Source: an uncultured Rubrivivax sp.
GTDB lineage: Bacteria > Pseudomonadota > Gammaproteobacteria > Burkholderiales > Burkholderiaceae_C
Direction of reading: 5' to 3'
DNA: 9,472 nt
Assembly: GCA_937975735.1 (NCBI GenBank)
Contig: CALJUI010000440.1
Coordinates: forward strand, 1-9,472
Position numbers and translations under genes: made by a program. The notes beneath the pieces are model-generated. The model searched no databases and had not been told where the DNA came from. It saw only the letters and a list, made by a program, of their open reading frames with translations. This document shows positions 5,868 through 9,472 of the stretch, piece by piece; the stretch's first letter is position 1; each line of letters opens with the position of its first letter.

Positions 5868-6804
5868 ACATTCAGACGAGGACGCCGACGAACTCGACTC
5901 GCTGATGCGCATGGCTGCCTTTGAGCAAGTACGCAGACTGAGTGAGACGCACGACCATCTGACGGCAGCCGACGTGGCGCCAGGGTTCCACTTTCGGGGC
6001 CAGCGCTACCCGCTCGTCAACCCGCAGCGCGGCATCTTCAAGCCACGGGAGATGCGACACCTGCTGTCCATCAAGACCGTCTACCCCCGCCCCGGCCGCA
6101 GGGCCTGGTACGACGACCAACGTGACGTGCACCGCCAGATCTTCGATGGTGACGACGCCATCGCTTATGCCTTCCAAGGCAGCAACCCCGACGCCGCCGA
6201 CAACCAATGGCTGCGCGATGCGCATGCCCATCGCATACCCATCATCTACTTTCTGGGCGTCGCGCCCGGGCGTTACCTCGCCATGTTCCCTGCCTTCATT
6301 GAAGGTTGGTCCAGGACTGAGCTGAAGGCGAGCGTCGCGTTCGGCGCCCCGGGGCAAGCCAGTGCGGGCCTGCCAGAAGCTGCCGCCGAGCGGCGCTATG
6401 CGTTGCGTGAGGTGCGGCAACGTCTGCACCAGGCCACGTTCCGCGAAGCCGTCATAACGGCCTACAACGGCCGCTGCGCGCTCTCCGGCATGCCCGAGCC
6501 GCTGCTGCTCGATGCAGCCCACATCGTGGCGGACAAGGATGAACGCTTCGGTCAGCCGGTGGTGACCAATGGCATCCCGCTGTCAAAGATCCATCATGCG
6601 GCCTTCGATGCACACCTGATCGGCATCGACCCCGACTACCGGCTGCACGTCTCAAAGCGGCTGCTGGTGCAGCGCGACGGTCCAATACTTGAAGCCCTGA
6701 AGCAGCTGAACGGTTCGACCATTCACTTGCCTGCCCGCCTCCAGGACCGGCCCGACCGCGAGCGACTGGAGTTGCGATTCGAGCGATTTCGGGCGGCAGC
6801 TTAG
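5860..6804 (+). CDS. Second HNH endonuclease, SRA/PUA-like N-terminal domain inferred
   Basis: 314-residue protein starting at GTG with a strong RBS. The C-terminal HNH_2-type domain has C206, H221 in LDAAHIVAD, N237 in VTNGIPL, and the HHAAFD pair in which H246 aligns with the last HNH histidine. The N-terminal part (about 41-150) has RGIFKPREM (57-65), LSIKTVYPRPG, then YDDQRDVH (84-91), AYAFQGSNPDAADNQWLRDA (102-121) and PIIYFLGVAPGRY (127-139). This is a widely conserved bacterial HNH architecture. The YDD, F-x-G, D-N-x-x-L and P-x-x-x-F pattern is reminiscent of SRA/YDG-type modified-base readers, but that is inference. Full length with intact catalytic residues. It converges on the glycosylase gene across a 162-base gap. 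It probably forms a pair with the preceding HNH gene, although the N-terminal domains are clearly different, so this is not a simple duplication. Confidence 0.87.
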   Translation: MPRHSDEDADELDSLMRMAAFEQVRRLSETHDHLTAADVAPGFHFRGQRYPLVNPQRGIFKPREMRHLLSIKTVYPRPGRRAWYDDQRDVHRQIFDGDDAIAYAFQGSNPDAADNQWLRDAHAHRIPIIYFLGVAPGRYLAMFPAFIEGWSRTELKASVAFGAPGQASAGLPEAAAERRYALREVRQRLHQATFREAVITAYNGRCALSGMPEPLLLDAAHIVADKDERFGQPVVTNGIPLSKIHHAAFDAHLIGIDPDYRLHVSKRLLVQRDGPILEALKQLNGSTIHLPARLQDRPDRERLELRFERFRAAA

Positions 6805-6966
6805 GAAAGCTGTCAATGGAACTCTCGCGACCGTCAGGACTGCTAGCGCGCCTCCGAAGGCTGATCTGGGGGAACCGGCCCTCGACGTGGAGACTGCTTG
6901 AGACTGGTTGCTGCCGATCGAGATGCGGTCACCCAACGACAGCAGGAACAGCGGTCGGTCGTTCGA

Positions 6967-8091
6967 CTAGCCTTGAGAAACGAATGGCAAGACCGCCGCG
7001 TTGTACAGGTTGGCCCCGGAAGACCGTTCCTTCCTCAGCAACGCACGCATGTACTTGCTCAGGTAGACGACGCGCTTCAGTTCGACGTCCGGGAGATGGC
7101 CGTACTTCGCGAGCACCCTCTGTATGACCACTTCATGGTGCTCTGCCAGTTTCCGCGATTCTTCGCATTCCAGAAGGTCCACTTGCGGTTGTAGCCGCAG
7201 GAAGACCTTACCGCGCTCCGACCATGTCTGAAGGCCCGGCACCAAGTGAGGAAGCTTCGCCAAGTGTAGGTCGACGAAATACGGGCCGTCCTTCTGCCGA
7301 ACGACGTAAGCATTGGTGATTCGGTCGCCCGTCGCTTCCAGAGAGGCGACCTCAGCCAAGAAGCACAGCTTGTGCAGCGCGAAGTAGCTCAGCCCGTTTG
7401 GACTGCCCCGCAGCGCGCGTTCAGCGACGAGACCGAGCTTGGCGGAATCAGATCTCGGCTTGGTTACAGCGTGCTTCCTTCGCGGCTTCTTCAAACGCCG
7501 CAAGGACTCAGCAACGAACTGATAGTCGCTCAACTGGTTGGCGAAGCTGCGGTGGACCATAGCTCGCTGGCCAGGGTGATACACCGGAATCAGCGTCCGC
7601 CGCATCCAGGTGTGACTCGTCCGTACATGCTCTCGGAGCGAAACGGCATGTGCGTCAATGGCACTGCACGCCTTCAGTGCGACAGCACCTAGCGTGACCA
7701 CGATTGGTGGATCAAGTATGTCCATGGTCTCTCGCAGGAACGGTGCGCAGTTTGAGATCTCCATAGGGGTGGGTGTTGCGTTGTTTCCGTTCGTATCCTT
7801 AGGGTTGCATAGCACGGCGTTGGTGACAAACACCTCGTACCTGCTGATACCGACCTGCTCGATTAGCTTTTCAAAGTTGTGGCCAGACTTGTCGCCGTGG
7901 AAAGGCAAGTGCGATCCGTCCGCACCAAGCCGGCCCGGCGCCTCGCCAACAAACATGAGCGGCGCATCCAACGGACCGCAACCGGGCCCGAGTACGCGAG
8001 CGCTACCGTTCATTCTCGGGCACTTCTGACATGCACGCACTCGATCGACCAAGTCGAGGAACTTGGCTTCCTTGTTACCTTCGGGCTTCAT
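6967..8091 (-). CDS. Uracil-DNA glycosylase (Fe-S, family 4/5-like) fused to a Panacea-like domain
   Basis: 374-residue fusion. Residues 1-205 form a UDG-superfamily domain: four cysteines in iron-sulfur positions (C21, C24 in ACQKCPR, C95 in TNAVLCNP, C115 in ISNCAPF), motif 1 GEAPG (49-53), and motif 2 YHPG (171-174, with H172). This enzyme class removes uracil from DNA. After a basic linker (about 200-217) comes a 150-residue domain with LSYFALHKLCFLAE (234-247), ITNAYVVRQKDGPYFVDL (258-275) and a C-terminal ELKRVVYLSKYMRALLRKE (337-355). This resembles the Panacea/DUF4065 (SocA-like) domain found as an antitoxin module and in phage-related proteins, but that assignment is from pattern memory only. 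The frame is open to 8400, but the ATG at 8091 overlaps the TGA of the preceding gene as ATGA and starts the homology. Third gene of the operon. It lacks its own RBS, so coupling is likely. Confidence 0.8.
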   Translation of the reverse strand: MKPEGNKEAKFLDLVDRVRACQKCPRMNGSARVLGPGCGPLDAPLMFVGEAPGRLGADGSHLPFHGDKSGHNFEKLIEQVGISRYEVFVTNAVLCNPKDTNGNNATPTPMEISNCAPFLRETMDILDPPIVVTLGAVALKACSAIDAHAVSLREHVRTSHTWMRRTLIPVYHPGQRAMVHRSFANQLSDYQFVAESLRRLKKPRRKHAVTKPRSDSAKLGLVAERALRGSPNGLSYFALHKLCFLAEVASLEATGDRITNAYVVRQKDGPYFVDLHLAKLPHLVPGLQTWSERGKVFLRLQPQVDLLECEESRKLAEHHEVVIQRVLAKYGHLPDVELKRVVYLSKYMRALLRKERSSGANLYNAAVLPFVSQG

Positions 8092-8795
8092 TGAATCAGG
8101 GATCGGAGTTGGCGCTGCGAACCGTCGGAGTACGCGTGTACGGAGTGGCAGACCAGCTTTCCTGGCTGCTTCCCTGTCGAGTTGCAGATGAAGTGCAAGA
8201 GACGCCCGAGGCCGACGAAATTGCCAAGGACCTTGTTGAAGAAGTCGTGATTTCGGTAGACGACGACCAGGTCCAGCGATTCGTCGGCGTTCCAGAGGAT
8301 CTCGGCGAACTGCCAGCACGGCCCTCCGCGAGTTCGGGGGGAGTCGATAGCTGGTGACGACAAATGGAACACCAAGCCGGTCGTGTTTCGTTGGGGCCAT
8401 GTATTCAGCTTTTCGATCGCTCGCTCAAGCTGGTTCACGCCTACCGGAGGGAAGCGCACGAGACGCTCGAAGTAGGTGCCCCATGCGTGACGCCCCCTCA
8501 GGAACTTGCGCGTACGGTCATGTGCCTTCAGGTACCGGGTGTACAAATCTTGTCGGTTGGCCGCGCGCTCAAGAGTCCTTTGGGGAAACAATGTGTTCGC
8601 GACATCTCGTGCGTCGTCAGCCCCCGCCTTAAATCTATGCGGCGAGTACCGCGCAAGCCACTGCTCATCGGCGGCGCAGGGTTGGACGATCGTGGTCATC
8701 AAGTTGCTGACCTCACCGCCTGAGGCGAGCAGCAGTCCACACCCGGCTCGCCACGCTTCAAGTGAAGTAGCCCCCTCCACACCTTGAATACTCAT
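8088..8795 (-). CDS. Divergent thymidylate synthase-superfamily protein
   Basis: 235 residues. No obvious overall match to canonical ThyA, but its motifs fall in ThyA order: GTYFERL (106-112), NQLERAIEKL (121-130, like DQL...I), GGPCWQF (157-163, like PPCH..QF with nucleophile-type C160), VVYRNHD (178-184, like R-S-x-D), an Asn near 192 (GNFVGLGRLL, like FNIASYALL), and HSVHAY (217-222, like GDAHIY, with H220 and Y222). ThyA-fold enzymes methylate dUMP or hydroxymethylate dCMP/dUMP at C5. An Asn at the 192-equivalent position is typical of uracil rather than cytosine specificity. Odd points: His after PC is Trp, the dimer-donated Arg pair is not seen, and the protein ends 13 residues after H-x-Y, so the C-terminal tail that closes over folate is absent. 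RBS AAGGGA (complement of 8804-8809) lies eight bases upstream. It overlaps both neighbours by four bases (ATGA). The superfamily call is good inference; the reaction is unknown. Confidence 0.62.
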   Translation of the reverse strand: MSIQGVEGATSLEAWRAGCGLLLASGGEVSNLMTTIVQPCAADEQWLARYSPHRFKAGADDARDVANTLFPQRTLERAANRQDLYTRYLKAHDRTRKFLRGRHAWGTYFERLVRFPPVGVNQLERAIEKLNTWPQRNTTGLVFHLSSPAIDSPRTRGGPCWQFAEILWNADESLDLVVVYRNHDFFNKVLGNFVGLGRLLHFICNSTGKQPGKLVCHSVHAYSDGSQRQLRSLIQ

Positions 8796-9322
8796 GGTCG
8801 GCGTCCCTTGCTAGCGCTGGGCGCTCGATACGTGATTCGCTGTTTGTCGAGGTCGACGACGACATCTCCTCCACCGCTCTTCTTGAGTTCCAGAAAGGCG
8901 GCGTACCCCTGAGAGATGGCTTCTTGCCACTGCTTCGCCGTGCAAGCCCCCACTTCCAGGCCCACTCCCATACGACGAATTGTCTTCAACAGTCCGATGT
9001 CTATCGAGCTTGGATCAGCGTACCACCCACGTACTTCTGCCTGATTAAAGATCAGAATGGAGATGGCCTCCTCGATGATTGCGGCGCGCGCTCCATCCTC
9101 AACCTCATCGATCTTGACGTTCGACTTGCGCTTGCATTTCAGCAGAGCACGGCATACTGGCGACCAGCCCAGCACTGCCGCATAGGCGAGATGAAATACA
9201 TCGTGGTAACGGTAGCCATCATCCTCATGCGAGTTGTCAGTCAGGGCGTCGCCAATGACGACATCGTTCACTGACACCTTGACGTAGAGACTGCGCTCCA
9301 GGGGCTTTTCGTAGAAGTTCAC
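8792..9322 (-). CDS. MazG-related protein, C-terminal part (5' end uncertain)
   Basis: 176 residues from a GTG at 9322. Conserved-looking segment: LTDNSHEDDGYRYHDVFHLAYAAVLGWSP in residues 27-55, KRKS near 64-67, DEVEDGARAAIIEEA (72-86), then GLLKTIRRMGVGLEVGACT (110-128), and a C-terminal GG..VVDLDKQRITY strand pair. From family memory this is the C-terminal domain that follows an all-alpha MazG-type NTP pyrophosphohydrolase domain; MazG enzymes hydrolyse (d)NTPs to monophosphates. The catalytic MazG helices are not in the visible frame. The GTG has no RBS, and the frame stays open with family-like residues (FDGSFPPDERIPRRF) back to an in-frame TAG at 9446-9448, so GTG 9322 is probably not the true start. 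The stop overlaps the thymidylate synthase-like gene as ATGA. It is either a frameshifted longer gene or a stand-alone C-terminal domain. Confidence 0.62.
   Translation of the reverse strand: MNFYEKPLERSLYVKVSVNDVVIGDALTDNSHEDDGYRYHDVFHLAYAAVLGWSPVCRALLKCKRKSNVKIDEVEDGARAAIIEEAISILIFNQAEVRGWYADPSSIDIGLLKTIRRMGVGLEVGACTAKQWQEAISQGYAAFLELKKSGGGDVVVDLDKQRITYRAPSASKGRRP
8804..8809 (-). promoter_or_regulatory. Ribosome-binding site of the thymidylate synthase-like gene
   Basis: AAGGGA on the - strand lies eight bases before the ATG at 8795, inside the 3' end of the upstream MazG-like gene. It supports this start over the internal Met at residue 33 (8699) and shows that the gene can be initiated independently as well as by coupling. 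Confidence 0.6.
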
Positions 9323-9472
9323 GACGAATCGGCGCGGTATTCGTTCGTCCGGTGGGAAGCTGCCATCGAAGTCGTTGACGCCGCCCGATGTGTAGAACGA
9401 CTCTGCCTTCTCCGCGTTTGCGCTGCCCCCGGAGATTCGTAGCAGCTAGGTCTAGAGTCCGATCAACCCGAC
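9323..9472 (-). pseudogene. Upstream continuation of the MazG-like gene, possibly frameshifted
   Basis: On the - strand the MazG-like frame continues upstream without a stop to 9445, encoding AEKAESFYTSGG and FDGSFPPDERIPRRF, with no ATG and no other GTG or TTG start. A TAG then occurs at 9446-9448. A neighbouring frame is open from the window edge through VDRTLDLAATNLRG. A G-run of five (9426-9430, C on +) lies where the two frames meet, and one fewer G would join them into NLRGSANAEKAESFY. This suggests a frameshift, whether a mutation, programmed slippage or a sequencing error, in a gene whose N-terminal part lies beyond the window. Only 27 bases of the second frame are visible, so support is modest. 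Confidence 0.4.

Noticed and set aside
3948..5912. 654-residue - strand open frame opposite the mrr-like and first HNH genes
   Set aside because: Although long, it is antisense to two genes with clear motifs and ribosome-binding sites, and its translation shows no recognisable domain.
6805..6966. Terminator or small gene in the convergent gap between the second HNH gene and the glycosylase
   Set aside because: I found no convincing stem-loop with a T-run and no small frame with a ribosome-binding site; both genes simply end here.
8092..8400. Longer start for the glycosylase frame, up to 8400
   Set aside because: The extra 103 residues are Arg/Pro-rich, have no UDG similarity and overlap the thymidylate synthase-like gene; the ATGA overlap at 8088-8091 marks the real start.
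1..9472. CRISPR array, tRNA, insertion sequence or attachment site
   Set aside because: No regularly spaced direct repeats, cloverleaf-like segment, transposase motifs or paired terminal repeats were seen on either strand.

Overview
The window looks like the edge of an accessory island in a high-GC proteobacterial chromosome, most likely a betaproteobacterium of the Burkholderiales type. This is inferred from strongly GC-ending codons on the left side and from the housekeeping gene set (MAPEG, GST, SDR, UspA, Rnk). The taxonomy is a judgement from gene content and base composition, not a search result.

Left third (about 1-3600) is ordinary chromosome. On the + strand lie a MAPEG-family membrane protein, a soluble glutathione S-transferase and a short-chain dehydrogenase; the SDR starts on a GTG that overlaps the GST stop. 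Facing them on the - strand are a tandem-domain universal stress protein and an Rnk-type (GreA/GreB C-terminal fold) nucleoside diphosphate kinase regulator. Each of these two - strand genes has a perfect inverted repeat about 24 bases upstream of its start codon.

From 3578 to 4019 there is a gene-free stretch of 442 bases between the divergent rnk and mrr-like genes. To its right, on the + strand, is a three-gene set that looks like modification-dependent restriction: a membrane-anchored Mrr-like PD-(D/E)xK nuclease with a C-terminal four-cysteine zinc finger, then two HNH endonucleases whose reading frames overlap by 8 bases. Each HNH protein has a different N-terminal domain, and I infer these are target-recognition (PUA/SRA-like) modules.

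From 6967 to the right edge, on the - strand and converging on the HNH genes, is the most unusual part: a tightly coupled three-gene operon with two ATGA stop/start overlaps. In transcription order it encodes (1) a MazG-related protein whose 5' end appears broken or continues beyond the window, (2) a small divergent thymidylate synthase-superfamily protein that keeps the Cys, R-x-x-D, Asn and H-x-Y signatures but has lost the usual C-terminal tail, and (3) an Fe-S type (family 4/5-like) uracil-DNA glycosylase fused to a C-terminal domain that resembles Panacea/DUF4065. This stretch is visibly less GC-rich than the left side. Together, a nucleotide pyrophosphohydrolase relative, a pyrimidine C5-modifying fold and a base-excision glycosylase suggest a pathway acting on uracil or modified pyrimidines, plausibly anti-phage. 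That function is inference from gene content. No tRNA, rRNA, CRISPR array, insertion sequence or attachment site was recognised.
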